Of a DNA stretch of 58,812 nt, positions 19,829-28,981 are shown one piece after another. The notes below the pieces were generated by a model, which ran no database searches, was not told where the DNA came from, and saw only the letters and a program-made list of their open reading frames with translations. Source of the stretch: Chrysophaeum taylorii (Eukaryota; Sar; Pelagophyceae; Pelagomonadales; Pelagomonadaceae); NCBI GenBank assembly GCA_029834535.1, contig JAQMWT010000217.1, positions 1-58,812 on the forward strand, written 5' to 3'. Position 1 is the stretch's first letter, and every line of letters starts with the position of its first letter. The position numbers and the translations under genes are program-made.

Positions 19829-20737
19829 ATGTGGGCCGTCGCCACGATGGTCGCCGCGCTCGAGTCGTCGCCAATTCGGTCGTACCGGATCCGCGGGCGC
19901 GAGTACCGCGTGAAGCGCGACGACTTGTTTAGCGCGTACGGCGTCTCTGGAAACAAAGCGCGGAAACTCCTGAGTCTGGTGAGAGCTAGCTTAGTCATAT
20001 CGCCGGATGAGTGATGCTAGGCGGGGTCTCCTCCCGCGGGGCCTGTCGCGTCGATGGGCGGGCACCAGTCGAACGCGATGGTTGCGATCGCGTCGCTGTG
20101 CGAGCTTTACTACTTTTGCAAGCCCGTGCCGCGATGGCTGCGCGAGAATCCCCGCGGCAACTACCAGAGAGCGCTCGCGCTCGGCACGAAGATGATCGAG
20201 CTGCAGCCTGGGGAGGATCCGCGCGTCATCGCGGCCGAGCTGGGTGCGACCTGGATCCCGCAGGGAGCGGCGTATCCGGGAGCGGAGAAGGGTCTAAAAA
20301 TTCTCGCGGACGAGCTCGACGGAGACGTCGTAGTGCCCGCGGGGACCGGCACGACTGCGCTCTTCTTGGCGCGACACCTCAAAAACGCGACGGTCTACGC
20401 CGTGCCCTGCGCGACCCCCGCGGCCGGTCTTCGGGCGCAAATGGAGCACCTGGACGCTCGGACGGGGTCCGTAGGGCGCTTTCCGGTGATTCTCGATAGC
20501 CCGCGGCCGTTTAGATTCGGAGCGCCGAACGAGAGGGATATTGCCGTTTGGCTCGAGCTCAGGGCTGCGGGCCTCCCCGTCGATCTTGTTTACGCCCCTC
20601 ACACGTGGGACGTCCTCCTGCACCACGGCCTCGGCGCAGTTTATGTCCACACGGGGGGGCTGGAGGGCGTTGAAACGCAGCTCGCCCGATACAAACGCGC
20701 AAACCTCCTTCCGTCGGATAGTGCGCTGCTCCTCTAA
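19829..20737 (+). CDS. D-cysteine desulfhydrase / ACC-deaminase-like PLP enzyme, spliced
   Basis: Two exons, 19829-19978 and 20021-20737, are joined across a 42-nt GT...AG intron. Exon 1 encodes exactly 50 codons and the reading phase is kept. The 288-residue product has the PLP-lysine motif GNKARKL (Lys43) right before the junction and GGHQSNAMVA (from residue 62) after it, in the order seen in D-cysteine desulfhydrase and 1-aminocyclopropane-1-carboxylate deaminase (fold type II). A glycine-rich phosphate-binding loop follows (PAGTGTTALFLARHL, about 154-168). The enzyme would cleave D-cysteine or a related amino acid to pyruvate, ammonia and sulfide; substrate choice cannot be read. It is shorter than the usual 330-340 residues, mainly between exon 1 and the GGHQSN loop. 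It ends 19 bp from the convergent multicopper oxidase gene. Confidence 0.85.
19979..20020 (+). other. 42-nt intron
   Basis: It begins GTGAGA and ends GCTAG. Removing it joins GNKARKLLSL to AGSPPAGPVASMGGHQSN in frame, restoring a conserved active-site region. Left unspliced, the frame stops within a dozen codons. Confidence 0.85.
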
Positions 20738-20756
20738 GCATTTCATGCTCCCCCCC

Positions 20757-22458
20757 TCAAGACGCGGGACCTGCAAATGTGGTCTTGTCGTCGTCGTCGT
20801 CGTCGTCGCCTTTGACGACGGCAGGCGTCTTGTCGTCGTTGTCGAGCCGCCGCGCAGCAGCCCGGCGGCGGCGGCGGCGGCGGCGGCGCAGGGCGATGTA
20901 TCCGGCGGCGAGAAGGAGGACGACGACCGCGATGAGGAACGGGAGGAGCCAGGCCGGATACGATGACGAATTGTTGTTGTTGTCACAGCACAAACTTAAG
21001 CCAATGCGAGAGGTGGAGTTGGCTCGCGTGTAGTTAAATCCAGGGGTAAAGTTGCACCTCGGATCGTAAGACGAGGCGTCACCTTGAATCCAAAACACCT
21101 GCATCATCCCCTCGTCCTCGTGGACGAGATTGTGGCAATGAACGACCATTTCCCCGACAAAGTCGTTGGTGTAGAAGCGCAGGGTAGCCGACTCCGCCTC
21201 CGCCCGTAGCGTGTCGGCCCAGTCGCCGTCTTGCCAGTAATTGGCGTCGGCAGCTTGGACGTCCGTAAGCTGGAAGTGATTGATGTGGATGTGGAGGGGG
21301 TGGGTCTGCGGAGACGTGACGACCTCGACGAGGGACCCGGACGGCAACGTGCCGACGTACGTATGATCTTCGGGGAACGACTCGTCCCAGTCCCCGACGT
21401 CGAAAGCGAGCCGGACGTCGGGTTCGACGGCGGCGTCGCGCGTGTCGCTGAGGTAGCACGGCCTATTAACGAGGAACTGGGGGATATCTGGGGCGGGGTC
21501 TGATGCGGCGGGCGGGACGACAAGCTCGAGCGCGACGAAATCGCGGCCGTCGATCGCGGCGCCGAGCGACGCCGTGCCGTTAGCCGCGCATCTCAACGCG
21601 ACGTCGGCCCTCGCGCCGGCGTACATAGGTAGCTGGACGACCTCCCGGGGGGCTTGTGGCAAGTACACGCCGTCCTTGGCGAGAAGGTGCATCTCGCAGC
21701 CCGTCGTGTCTTGCGTCATCGAAAGCGTCACGGCGACGCCGTCGGCGTCGTTAACGCAGAGTCGCGCCCTGTACCACGTCCCTATCTCCACCGTCAGTCG
21801 CGGCGCCACTTGGCTGTTTGTGAGGAGAAAGCCGTCCGGGGGCGCCGATTTAAAGAATGCGCGGTTAAAATACCCCTGGAACTCGTAAACGACTGGGTCA
21901 ACGTACGTCAGCAAAATAGGAACTTCGACCATCCGTTCGACTTCCGGCGGGACCGCTCCGGCCTCGTCGGCGACGATTAACAGACCCGCCGCACCGCCCC
22001 CCGCCTGCAAGCTGACGCTCCCGTGGTGGTGCGGATGGTACCAGTGCGTGCCACCCATGTGCGACGCGGGGATGTCGTATTCGTACTGGTGCTCCCGTTT
22101 CGGCAAAATAATATTAAAGACGTCGTCACCCGGGAGGAGCCGAACTAACGTGCAGTCCGTGCGTGTGAAGGTTCGTCACGTTCGGCAGCGTGATCTCGTT
22201 ATGCCCTCGTTGCTCGTTATCATCGTCGTTCAGCTCGTTCACCACAAGAATCCGAAGCCTCTCGCCTGCGCGCGCGCGAATGATCGGCCCCGGAACACCG
22301 CCGTTGTAGCCGCGCGTCCGCACCGCGTGCCCCTCCACGTCGACAGACACGGCACCGAGCCGCAGCACGCACTCCGTCGCGCACTCCTCCGGCACAACCA
22401 GTTCCCCCGCCAAAACGACACCGCACCTCACGCCCGCAAGCACTCCCACCAACCACAT
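20757..22458 (-). CDS. multicopper oxidase (laccase/CueO-like) with frame break and C-terminal membrane anchor
   Basis: Two abutting frames together encode a multicopper oxidase of about 567 residues. The first (22458 down to about 22130) has a signal peptide and the first copper motif NLHTHGLHV. The second (about 22130 to 20757) has HWYHPHHHG, then HPLHIHINHF and HCHNLVHEDEGMM, which together supply the type 1, 2 and 3 copper ligands. The C-terminus has a transmembrane span (WLLPFLIAVVVLLLAAGYIAL), a poly-Arg stretch and an acidic tail, so the enzyme faces the outside or a lumen. Such enzymes oxidise phenols or metal ions (Cu, Fe, Mn) with reduction of O2 to water. The break is a single extra base in CCCGGG at about 22128-22134; apart from it the protein looks intact, so a sequencing error, a recent mutation or frameshifting are all possible. 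Confidence 0.9.
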
Positions 22459-22817
22459 AGTTTTTTTTTGTTGTTGTTCTTGCCACGGCGAACGATAAGA
22501 GAATAACTATAAGTTGAAGAAATGTGAGATTACTACTTCACCACCACCTGGAGAGCAGCAGGTGTTGTTTTTTTTTTTATTCACGACGCCTTCAGCTGTC
22601 GGTTGTTGTTGGGCACACCGCCGCCGTCGTCCGTCCTGGACAATCATTGGTGCTCCAACGCAACGAACCAACCAACCAACCATGGTGGGGCACCACCATC
22701 GAGAACTGAGGGTCATCATTGATTGAGTGACACCGTGTGATGACTGACTGACTGTGGCAAGTACTCCCTCCGAACAAAATCAACACCAACGACTAGCCCT
22801 CAACGACGACACGGAAC
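22459..22817. promoter_or_regulatory. divergent intergenic region
   Basis: These 359 bp lie between the divergent starts of the multicopper oxidase and the LanC-like gene. The segment has T-runs (22460-22468, 22569-22579), AACC repeats (22666-22681) and GACT repeats near 22741-22753. No recognised operator or TATA box. Confidence 0.35.
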
Positions 22818-23918
22818 ATGACGCGTTGTGTTGCACACAAGTTTGACGATGGCGTCTCGCCGTCGCTCGAGGGCGTCAGAGAGGCGATACCAAAGATCGC
22901 CGCGCGCGTCGCCGCGACCCCTCCGCAGGGATACTCTGTATACAAGGGTCTCGCCGGCGCGGCTCTCGCTCTCCTGAGGGTTTCCGAAGATGAGGGAATC
23001 GACGCCGACGCAACCGAAATGTACGGCAAGCGTGCTCTGGAGCTCGCCGAGGCGGCCGCCGCGATGGTGGAAAAGCCCAATGTCCGCGTGACCTTTCTCG
23101 AAGGGGCGCCGGGCGTGTTCGCCGTGCTTGCGGCGTGCCGCGCGTTCCGGGGCGACGAGCGCGGCGGACGCGACGCCGTCGTAAGCGTTCTTGCCGGCGC
23201 GCCGTGGGCTCTCGACACGAGCGACATGGAACTCATGTACGGTCGCGCGGGGTATTTGCACGCGCTCTCGTTTTGCTTGAATCGAGGTATCTTGTCGCGT
23301 TCCTTTTGCCAAGAGGAAATCCGAGACGTCATGCTGGAGCTTCCGCGTGATCTCTTCAAGTGGCACGGAAAGTTCTACCTTGGCGCCGCGCATGGGGCGG
23401 CCGGCGTCGCGCGCATGCTCGCGAAGATGGGGGACGTGGCCGGGGCGAGGCGGCTCCTCGAGCTGACGGATCCGTACCGGCTGGCGTCGGGGAACGTCCA
23501 ATCGTCGACCGGAAACGAGAGTGATCGGCTGGTGCACTGGTGCCACGGCGCCCCGGGGTTTGTGGAGGCCCGCCTCGCTGTCGGTGATATGGAGGGAGCC
23601 CTCGAGGCCGGAGGGGTCGTGTGGCGGCGCGGGCTCCTCGCGACCAAGGGGCCGGGCTTGTGCCACGGAATCCCGGGAAATGGAGCTGCCTTGCTCGCGC
23701 TCTACAACGCGACGCGCGACCCTACCTGGCTCCGTCGCGCTCAGCACTTCGGCGCATACGCCGCTGCCCGCATCGCCACGTTGGAACAGCTTGCCGACGC
23801 GCCCCTCTCCCTCTTCGAGGGGTCCGCGGGGGCAATGACCTTTTTTCTCGACCTCCTCGCCGTAAGCCGCGGGGGTCATCTGCGAAGTGCCTCCCCCTAC
23901 TTCGACGGATACTTATAA
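22818..23918 (+). CDS. LanC-like protein (lanthionine synthetase C-like)
   Basis: The 366-residue protein shows the alpha-toroid LanC/LANCL pattern of seven repeated Gly-containing motifs: YKGLAGAAL (42-50), FLEGAPGV (93-100), LMYGRAGYL (139-147), LGAAHGAAGV (188-197), HWCHGAPG (240-247), GLCHGIPGNG (280-289) and SLFEGSAGA near the end. The zinc ligands Cys242, Cys282 and His283 are all present and aligned with those of eukaryotic LANCL proteins. Bacterial LanC makes lanthionine rings in peptides; mammalian LANCL proteins bind glutathione and add it to dehydroamino acids in damaged phosphoproteins. There is no lantibiotic precursor or dehydratase nearby, so a stand-alone glutathione-linked role is more likely. 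It lacks a signal peptide and is probably cytosolic. The next gene begins 17 bp downstream if its first ATG is used. Confidence 0.93.
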   Translation: MTRCVAHKFDDGVSPSLEGVREAIPKIAARVAATPPQGYSVYKGLAGAALALLRVSEDEGIDADATEMYGKRALELAEAAAAMVEKPNVRVTFLEGAPGVFAVLAACRAFRGDERGGRDAVVSVLAGAPWALDTSDMELMYGRAGYLHALSFCLNRGILSRSFCQEEIRDVMLELPRDLFKWHGKFYLGAAHGAAGVARMLAKMGDVAGARRLLELTDPYRLASGNVQSSTGNESDRLVHWCHGAPGFVEARLAVGDMEGALEAGGVVWRRGLLATKGPGLCHGIPGNGAALLALYNATRDPTWLRRAQHFGAYAAARIATLEQLADAPLSLFEGSAGAMTFFLDLLAVSRGGHLRSASPYFDGYL

Positions 23919-23935
23919 CTTTTTTCTGGTGGTTG

Positions 23936-24904
23936 ATGATGAACTTGATTATTATCATTAGGATCGCCGGCGCTGCGATGATGACGCGCTCTCCATCGAG
24001 GTTAAGACATCCCGTGCGCATGGGCGCGATCCCCGCGGGATCGCCGGTGGTGGTGGTCGGGAACGGGCCCGTGTTTCTGCTGGCCGCGAAAACGGCGACG
24101 AGCATGGGCCACGCGACGACGATCGTTTCGAACCAAAAGGAGCTGTACAATACGTTGCTGTGGGGCCAGGACGAGCCCGATCCCAGGCTGACGATGCTGG
24201 GCGTGACCTCGGACGCCGACGTGACGCGGTTCGAGGATGCAGTGAAGAGCGCGGCGGGCGTGATCATCAGCTTCGACGCCGAGCAGGCTCTCCCCGAGAA
24301 GTTACTGGACGTGGTCCTGCCCCCCAGCCCCGAGAACCGGCGCGTGGCGATCCTGTCCCGGCATCTCAACGGCAAGGGCATGGGCCCACTCGTGGTGGCC
24401 TCGAAAGCAGCGGCGAACGCCGAGGTATGGTCGGGGTCGCTGGAGCTCTACCAGGACTTCGAGGCCAAAGTGGCGGCCGCGGCGGCCGCGTCGCCGAACA
24501 CGGACGTCGTGACCGTACGATGCGGGACCCTCAAGGGCGGGGGCCCGGGGGACGCCGCGTCGGTGGTGGAGAAGGGGTCGACGGCGACGTTGTCGTACGC
24601 GTTCTACAAAATGGGGCAGCAAGATCTCGTCAATTGGAAGTTGTTGTTCGACTGCGACACCAACGGGGTGAGGCTGACAAAGGGGGATACGGCATCTGGC
24701 CCCGGGTGGCGGGCGGCGTTCACGGCGACGAGTCCCGAGGCGGAGCCGGGCGACTCGGGTCGCTCGGGCGTGGCCCAGGCCCTCGTTCGAGCTCTGCGGC
24801 TCGAGGGCGCGGGCGGCAAGGACTTTGGGGTCGAGACGGCCCAGGCGCGCCTGCCGCCGACCGACGAGGACTGGGAGGCCATGTTGCAGGCCGTCATTAC
24901 ATAA
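23936..24904 (+). CDS. Rossmann-fold NAD(P)-binding protein, possibly plastid-targeted
   Basis: The protein is 322 residues from the ATG at 23936 (308 from the ATG at 23978). The upstream choice adds a hydrophobic, basic N-terminus (MNLIIIIRIAGAAMMTRSPSR) that could be a signal or transit sequence. The core starts with SPVVVVGNGPVFLLAAKTATS, a dinucleotide-binding beta-alpha-beta unit (GNGPxxxLAA in place of GxGxxG), followed by AGVIISFDAEQ and VAILSRHLNGKGMG, as in NmrA/atypical short-chain dehydrogenase proteins. The usual YxxxK pair is not evident. The substrate is unknown. The frame is open upstream into the LanC-like gene, but that stretch overlaps LanC coding and is not used. A GA microsatellite begins right at the stop. 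Confidence 0.7.
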   Translation: MMNLIIIIRIAGAAMMTRSPSRLRHPVRMGAIPAGSPVVVVGNGPVFLLAAKTATSMGHATTIVSNQKELYNTLLWGQDEPDPRLTMLGVTSDADVTRFEDAVKSAAGVIISFDAEQALPEKLLDVVLPPSPENRRVAILSRHLNGKGMGPLVVASKAAANAEVWSGSLELYQDFEAKVAAAAAASPNTDVVTVRCGTLKGGGPGDAASVVEKGSTATLSYAFYKMGQQDLVNWKLLFDCDTNGVRLTKGDTASGPGWRAAFTATSPEAEPGDSGRSGVAQALVRALRLEGAGGKDFGVETAQARLPPTDEDWEAMLQAVIT

Positions 24905-24905
24905 G

Positions 24906-24943
<38 letters not shown>
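24905..24943 (+). repeat. GA dinucleotide microsatellite
   Basis: About 37 bp of GA units directly after the TAA of the Rossmann-fold gene and just before the stop of the convergent transporter gene. Confidence 0.95.
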
Positions 24944-24945
<2 letters not shown>

Positions 24946-24950
24946 GGATC

Positions 24951-26231
24951 TCAATTCGCACCAGCAGCAGCAGAGGTCGTAAATAGTTCGAGCGGGCGGT
25001 CGAGGGTTTCGCGGAGCACAAAACGCGTCGCGAGGGCCGAGGAGAGGGCGAGGGTTGCGGAAATGGCGTGCTCCCGGGGAAGCATGCCGACGAGGGGGGC
25101 GGCGACCCCCATCACCTTTCCGCAGCAATTGCAGACCCCGAGGCCCGCCGCGCGGACGCTCGCGGGAAAAATTTCGGGACCGAGGATCCAGACCGCGGCG
25201 AAGGCGCCCGTCGCGCCAAAGCGCGCGACCAACGTCGCTTCCGCGAAATGTCCCCCCGCGGCCACCAGAAAGAAGGCAGCCTGGGTGCCGCGGCGGCCGC
25301 ACCAGGAACGCTCAACAAGCCACGCGCAGGCCGCGTACGCCGGGAGATCGGCGAGGGCGAGGAGCACGTTCTGCCGGACGACCCCGTCCGCCGTCGCGTC
25401 AAAGTTAAGCGAGTAGTACAACACGACCGCGCTGCACCAGGACCACGCGAGGGCGGCCAATTCTGGGCTCCAGACCTCGGCGCAGCCCCCCTTAGCTGCG
25501 CGTTCGTCGTCGGGAAAACCGACCTCGTCGATGGCGGCGAGGGCCTCGGAATCCGACGCGCGGGCCAACGCCTTGAGGGCGTCCCGCGCCTCGTCGGCCC
25601 GCGCGCAGCACGCGAGGAACTGCGGGGACTCGGGGAGGCCTCTCAGCACCACGGCGCACGCGATCGCCGGAAGGCTCGCGGCGGCGCCGAGGGCGCGCCA
25701 CCGAACGATAAAACGCGACGAGACCGCGAGGCCTGCCTGCCCGAGGAGAGAGAACGACGCCTGTTGGAGAGCGTTGAACACCGCGCGCTTGTGCCGCGGC
25801 GAGACCTCCAGCAGGTACGGAAGCGCGGTCGCCGAGACGCCGCCCGCGGCGACGCCGACGATCGCTCGCGCGACGCCGTACGCGACGACCGAACCGCTCG
25901 ATGCCTCGGCGACGCACCCGACTACGCCTAGCCACAGCGACGCGCGGAGCGCGAGGTGCCGCCCGCGCGCGTCGCTGAGATCCCCCCACGCGGGGCACGA
26001 CACCCCGACCGCGAGGAAGGTCAAGCTCGTCAAACCGTTGAACACACCCTCGGAGATGTCCAACGCCTCCATGACGCCGCGCTTCGTGAACACCGGCGTC
26101 AGTTGCCACCACGCCAGACATATCCCAAAGCTCAGGGTCGTCGCCAACACGGCGCGGACGTGGGTCGAGCTCACCTGCATCTCGACCTCCACCGATCCAT
26201 TTTCCCCTTCTTGGACAACCTCGTATTCCAT
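24951..26231 (-). CDS. major facilitator superfamily transporter, SLC22/sugar-porter-like
   Basis: The 426-residue protein has about 12 hydrophobic segments with MFS markers: GDLSDARGRH between helices 2 and 3 (motif A, D-x-x-GR), a helix-4 segment AIVGVAAGGVSATALPYLLEVSPRHKR (cut here: RAIVGVAAGG, then EVSPRHKR), PESPQFL at the start of the central loop (typical of SLC22 organic-ion and SV2-like transporters), and WILGPEIFPASVRAAGLG in the second half. The N-terminal tail is acidic. It would move an organic ion or small solute across the plasma or an internal membrane; the substrate is unknown. Upstream in-frame codons start only from TTG, so the ATG at 26231 is used. It converges with the Rossmann-fold gene with 46 bp between stops. 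Confidence 0.9.
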   Translation of the reverse strand: MEYEVVQEGENGSVEVEMQVSSTHVRAVLATTLSFGICLAWWQLTPVFTKRGVMEALDISEGVFNGLTSLTFLAVGVSCPAWGDLSDARGRHLALRASLWLGVVGCVAEASSGSVVAYGVARAIVGVAAGGVSATALPYLLEVSPRHKRAVFNALQQASFSLLGQAGLAVSSRFIVRWRALGAAASLPAIACAVVLRGLPESPQFLACCARADEARDALKALARASDSEALAAIDEVGFPDDERAAKGGCAEVWSPELAALAWSWCSAVVLYYSLNFDATADGVVRQNVLLALADLPAYAACAWLVERSWCGRRGTQAAFFLVAAGGHFAEATLVARFGATGAFAAVWILGPEIFPASVRAAGLGVCNCCGKVMGVAAPLVGMLPREHAISATLALSSALATRFVLRETLDRPLELFTTSAAAGAN

Positions 26232-26363
26232 AATTGTTAAGAGAGGGTTCAAGATCAGAAGAAGCTCTTCGAGGTTATAATAGAGGTAGACGTCGATGGT
26301 GGCATCGCAACTCTGTGGTTAGTTAGAATAGAGGGCCTCCACTCGTGTGTACGTACTATAAGG

Positions 26364-27281
26364 TTAAGTCTCCCTCAAAAGACGATCAAGTTCGGGGGGG
26401 TCTAGGACGAGGGAGCGGCGCGCCTCGTAGAATGCGTCGAGGAGGCGGACGTCGCCCCGGCGGAGGTCCTCGAGGAGACGCGCCCAAACGTGGCGTTTCG
26501 CCGTTACGTCGTCGTCGCCAGGGAGCCACGGGTGCCAGACGATGGGCGCGCGGGGGATGGGATGGTCGGAGTTGCAGCGAGCGAAGTCGTCGTACGGCAG
26601 CAGCTCGATTCCCCCGCGTGGTCCCAAGCCAGCGTCGTAGAGTGCGTTGAGGGCGACCTGGTCGTCGCCAAGGGAGGCTGTCGCTCGGAGCCACCTCTCG
26701 ACGAAGGCGAGGTTGTCGGCCGTAGGGTCCAGCCTGTAAAAGCCGCAACAGAGCGCGAATTGCTTGCGACCCTTCCCCAAGCCGTGGTCGGTCGAGAACA
26801 CCGCCGCCGCCGCGGTGCCACCAAAGTCCCTCGAATCCCGGGGGTCGCGCAGCCAGAAGGCGTCGACGTCAGAGTGGATGACGGGCTTTCCTTCGCGCAA
26901 ACAAGACCGCACGGCCTCGAGGCGCCGCAGCCAAATCTCCTCGCGCGTCGCCGCGCTGGCGCGCACGACGCGGCACCGTTTCAGCTCAACGTCGTCGTCG
27001 AGGCACACGCAGACCACCTCGAGGTCCGAGGGGACGAGATCGATCCACAGCTCGAAGACCGGGAGGTAGCTCCGCGAGACGCAGGTCACCACAACAAGTT
27101 GCGCGATTCGCAACGGTCCGCGCAAGTCGCGGACGCGTCCCTCGGCGCGGCGTCCGGTCGACGCGTCCAAGGGGATTCCATCGCCCACGCGCTTCGCGAG
27201 CTCCTCGACGCTCGCGTCCAGCCACTTCCCGCGAGCGGTCACCGAGAACGACTTATTATTCTTCCACACTACTACGTTCAT
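26364..27281 (-). CDS. nucleotide-diphospho-sugar glycosyltransferase (GT77/DUF-type)
   Basis: The 305-residue protein fits the nucleotide-diphospho-sugar transferase domain seen in GT77-like enzymes. After a variable start come RIAQLVVVTCVSRSYLP, VVCVCLDDDVEL, then the metal-binding DXD motif in GKPVIHSDVDAFWLRDP, an acceptor-side FALCCGFYRLDPTADN, DDQVALN (conserved DQ), and IVWHPWLPGDD. No N-terminal anchor is visible in this frame, which is odd for a Golgi enzyme; a small upstream exon could supply it. Likely role: transfer of a sugar to a glycan or hydroxyproline-rich protein. The family call is good; donor and acceptor are unknown. Confidence 0.8.
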   Translation of the reverse strand: MNVVVWKNNKSFSVTARGKWLDASVEELAKRVGDGIPLDASTGRRAEGRVRDLRGPLRIAQLVVVTCVSRSYLPVFELWIDLVPSDLEVVCVCLDDDVELKRCRVVRASAATREEIWLRRLEAVRSCLREGKPVIHSDVDAFWLRDPRDSRDFGGTAAAAVFSTDHGLGKGRKQFALCCGFYRLDPTADNLAFVERWLRATASLGDDQVALNALYDAGLGPRGGIELLPYDDFARCNSDHPIPRAPIVWHPWLPGDDDVTAKRHVWARLLEDLRRGDVRLLDAFYEARRSLVLDPPELDRLLRET

Positions 27282-27403
27282 TAATATTACCCTGCGGTCA
27301 AGGCCGTCGTCGACTACTAACTAGTTGGCGGACCTATGCTAGAACTACTACGAAACCATGGCGTCCATATATATCGCTAGCGTCGTCGTCGTGGTGGTGC
27401 TCC

Positions 27404-27808
27404 TCACTCGAGGTTGGTGTTGTCGTGGAGGTATTTTTGGTACTTGTCCTTGGCCTCGCGCTCGAGCTCGGGATCAACCTTGCCCGAGAGCGGGTCGGTT
27501 CCGAGGGGTCGTCGGAAGAGAAAGATGTGGCGCTCAGGCCTGCGAGGCGTCACAGCATCGCGCGCGACACGCGCACCGGTGGATCATGTAGTGCTGCCAG
27601 CCGCGGGACATCTGGATGCCCGCCGCGCGCCATTCCTGCTCGCTCATGAGCACCGACTTTGGCAGCGTCTTCGCGAGTTCCTTCGGCAGAATCACGTGCC
27701 GGTACTCGTAGTTCTCGTCGCCTAAAAGCGCCTCAGACACGCGAGGACCCACGACTCACTGTACTTCTCAGAGTACTCGATGCGCGAGATCAGGTCCGAG
27801 TTAACCAT
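27404..27808 (-). CDS. CKS1: cyclin-dependent kinase regulatory subunit CKS1, two tiny introns
   Basis: Three exons on the minus strand, 27760-27808, 27577-27721 and 27404-27539, are separated by introns of 38 and 37 nt and give a 109-residue protein. The joined product has the full CKS sequence order: [60 protein letters not shown]. The anion-binding residues that dock phosphorylated CDK substrates (Arg in YRHV, the SRGW loop, HxxxR) are present. CKS1 binds CDK and tunes substrate phosphorylation in the cell cycle. Human CKS1 has 79 residues; this one has a short charged C-terminal extension ([19 protein letters not shown]). Exon junctions fall inside codons (AG|C type and CG|G) and phase is preserved exactly, which makes the gene model firm. 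Confidence 0.95.
27540..27576 (-). other. 37-nt intron of CKS1
   Basis: GTGCGC...TCGCAG on the minus strand. Splicing restores [17 protein letters not shown]; without it the frame runs into a stop after a Cys-rich nonsense tail. Confidence 0.9.
27722..27759 (-). other. 38-nt intron of CKS1
   Basis: GTGAGT...TTTTAG on the minus strand. Splicing joins EYSEKY to SDENYEYRH. The intron's own last TAG is in frame, so the unspliced frame ends there. Confidence 0.9.
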
Positions 27809-27996
27809 CGCCTTTACACACTGACTTACACACCAGTTGGCGGTTTATACGGTGGGCTTTATTTAAACTCCACCCCCCTTTCAACGACTTTTCCCCCGAT
27901 TTTCGGCACTTTCCGATTCTATACTATCGAAGAACATAATACAAGAATCGAGTGGGGGGGGGATCATGACATGAATGAAAACTTGTACCACTACTA

Positions 27997-28875
27997 CTAG
28001 GCGGGCTGTTGCTTGCGCTCGTCGTCCTGGTCGTCTGCGTTGTCGTCGCCGGTGCGGCGAAAGCCGAAGATGCGGCGGCGACGCCTCCTCCAGGCGGCGA
28101 TGATGCTGGTGGATCGGCCTTTCACGGCTGCGAGGGTCGATGCGCGGAGGAGGTCGTCGTCGAAGACAGCGATCTCCGCGGCGGTGAGGGCGCGAGTCCG
28201 GCGGTAGACGGGTCGTCCTCGAAATCGGAGGTCTCGCTGCGTGACCTCCTGCTGGTAGACGCCGTCGTAGTCGGCCGGCGGCCTCGAGAGGAGATGCATC
28301 CCGTTGGTTTCATCGCGCACCGTAATGTCCAAGACGGCGCCGGCGGCGGAGGCCCACTCGGTGCAGGAGGCGGGCGAGGCGTAGTCGCCGCGCGAGCACG
28401 CGACGTGGGCCGTGCTGTCGGGGAAAAAGGGCGTCACGCGCCAGCCCTTGCGTCGTCGGTCGGGGCGGAAAACCAGAAAGTAGTCAGCGAGATCGTCTTC
28501 GCCTTGGACTTCGGTCGATAATTCTGCTAGGAGGTGGTCCAAGGCGCGACGCAATTCGACGAAGGCGTGGAGCTTGTCGCCCGGTTCGTTTCGCGCGAGA
28601 ATTTGTCCGAGGCGGTCGTCGGAGGACGCGTACCGCGACAAGAACAGCCGCAGCGTCCGGATCCCGCTGCTCACGTCGCGGGCGTTCCACTGCGCTTGCG
28701 CTTGGGCGACTGCCTCGCGCGCCGCTCGGACCAACGCGTTCTTCTTCAACGGCTCTTCGAGCGCGGCGCTGATGCACGTCGACGACGAGGACCGAAGCGA
28801 AGCCATTTGCAGGAGCCGAATGGCCTGGGGCAGCCGGCGCATCGATCCCTGCTGCTGGTGGGAAGAACTCGACAT
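27997..28875 (-). CDS. unknown protein, 292 residues
   Basis: An intact frame with an ATG at 28875. The first 35 residues are rich in Ser, Gln and Arg with few acids (MSSSSHQQQGSMRRLPQAIR), compatible with an organelle presequence. The middle is helical (residues 40-125), then comes a beta-rich part (DYFLVFRPDRRRKGWRVTPFF, GAVLDITVRDE, RDLRFRGRPVYRRTR). The C-terminus is a basic then acidic low-complexity tail (WRRRRRRIFGFRR, DDNADDQDDE). I recognise no domain. Codon use matches neighbouring genes, so it is likely real. Confidence 0.6.
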   Translation of the reverse strand: MSSSSHQQQGSMRRLPQAIRLLQMASLRSSSSTCISAALEEPLKKNALVRAAREAVAQAQAQWNARDVSSGIRTLRLFLSRYASSDDRLGQILARNEPGDKLHAFVELRRALDHLLAELSTEVQGEDDLADYFLVFRPDRRRKGWRVTPFFPDSTAHVACSRGDYASPASCTEWASAAGAVLDITVRDETNGMHLLSRPPADYDGVYQQEVTQRDLRFRGRPVYRRTRALTAAEIAVFDDDLLRASTLAAVKGRSTSIIAAWRRRRRRIFGFRRTGDDNADDQDDERKQQPA

Positions 28876-28981
28876 ATTATTATTACAATCTCTCTTGAGA
28901 AGGAAAATCGACCGAATCTTCTTCTTCTAGAAATCAAAACATGGTGATGTTCTGGAGAGTTATTTATTATTTATTCACTTA

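Noticed and set aside
23621..23935. Upstream extension of the Rossmann-fold protein into the LanC-like gene
   Set aside because: It overlaps well-conserved LanC coding in another frame and adds no recognised domain.
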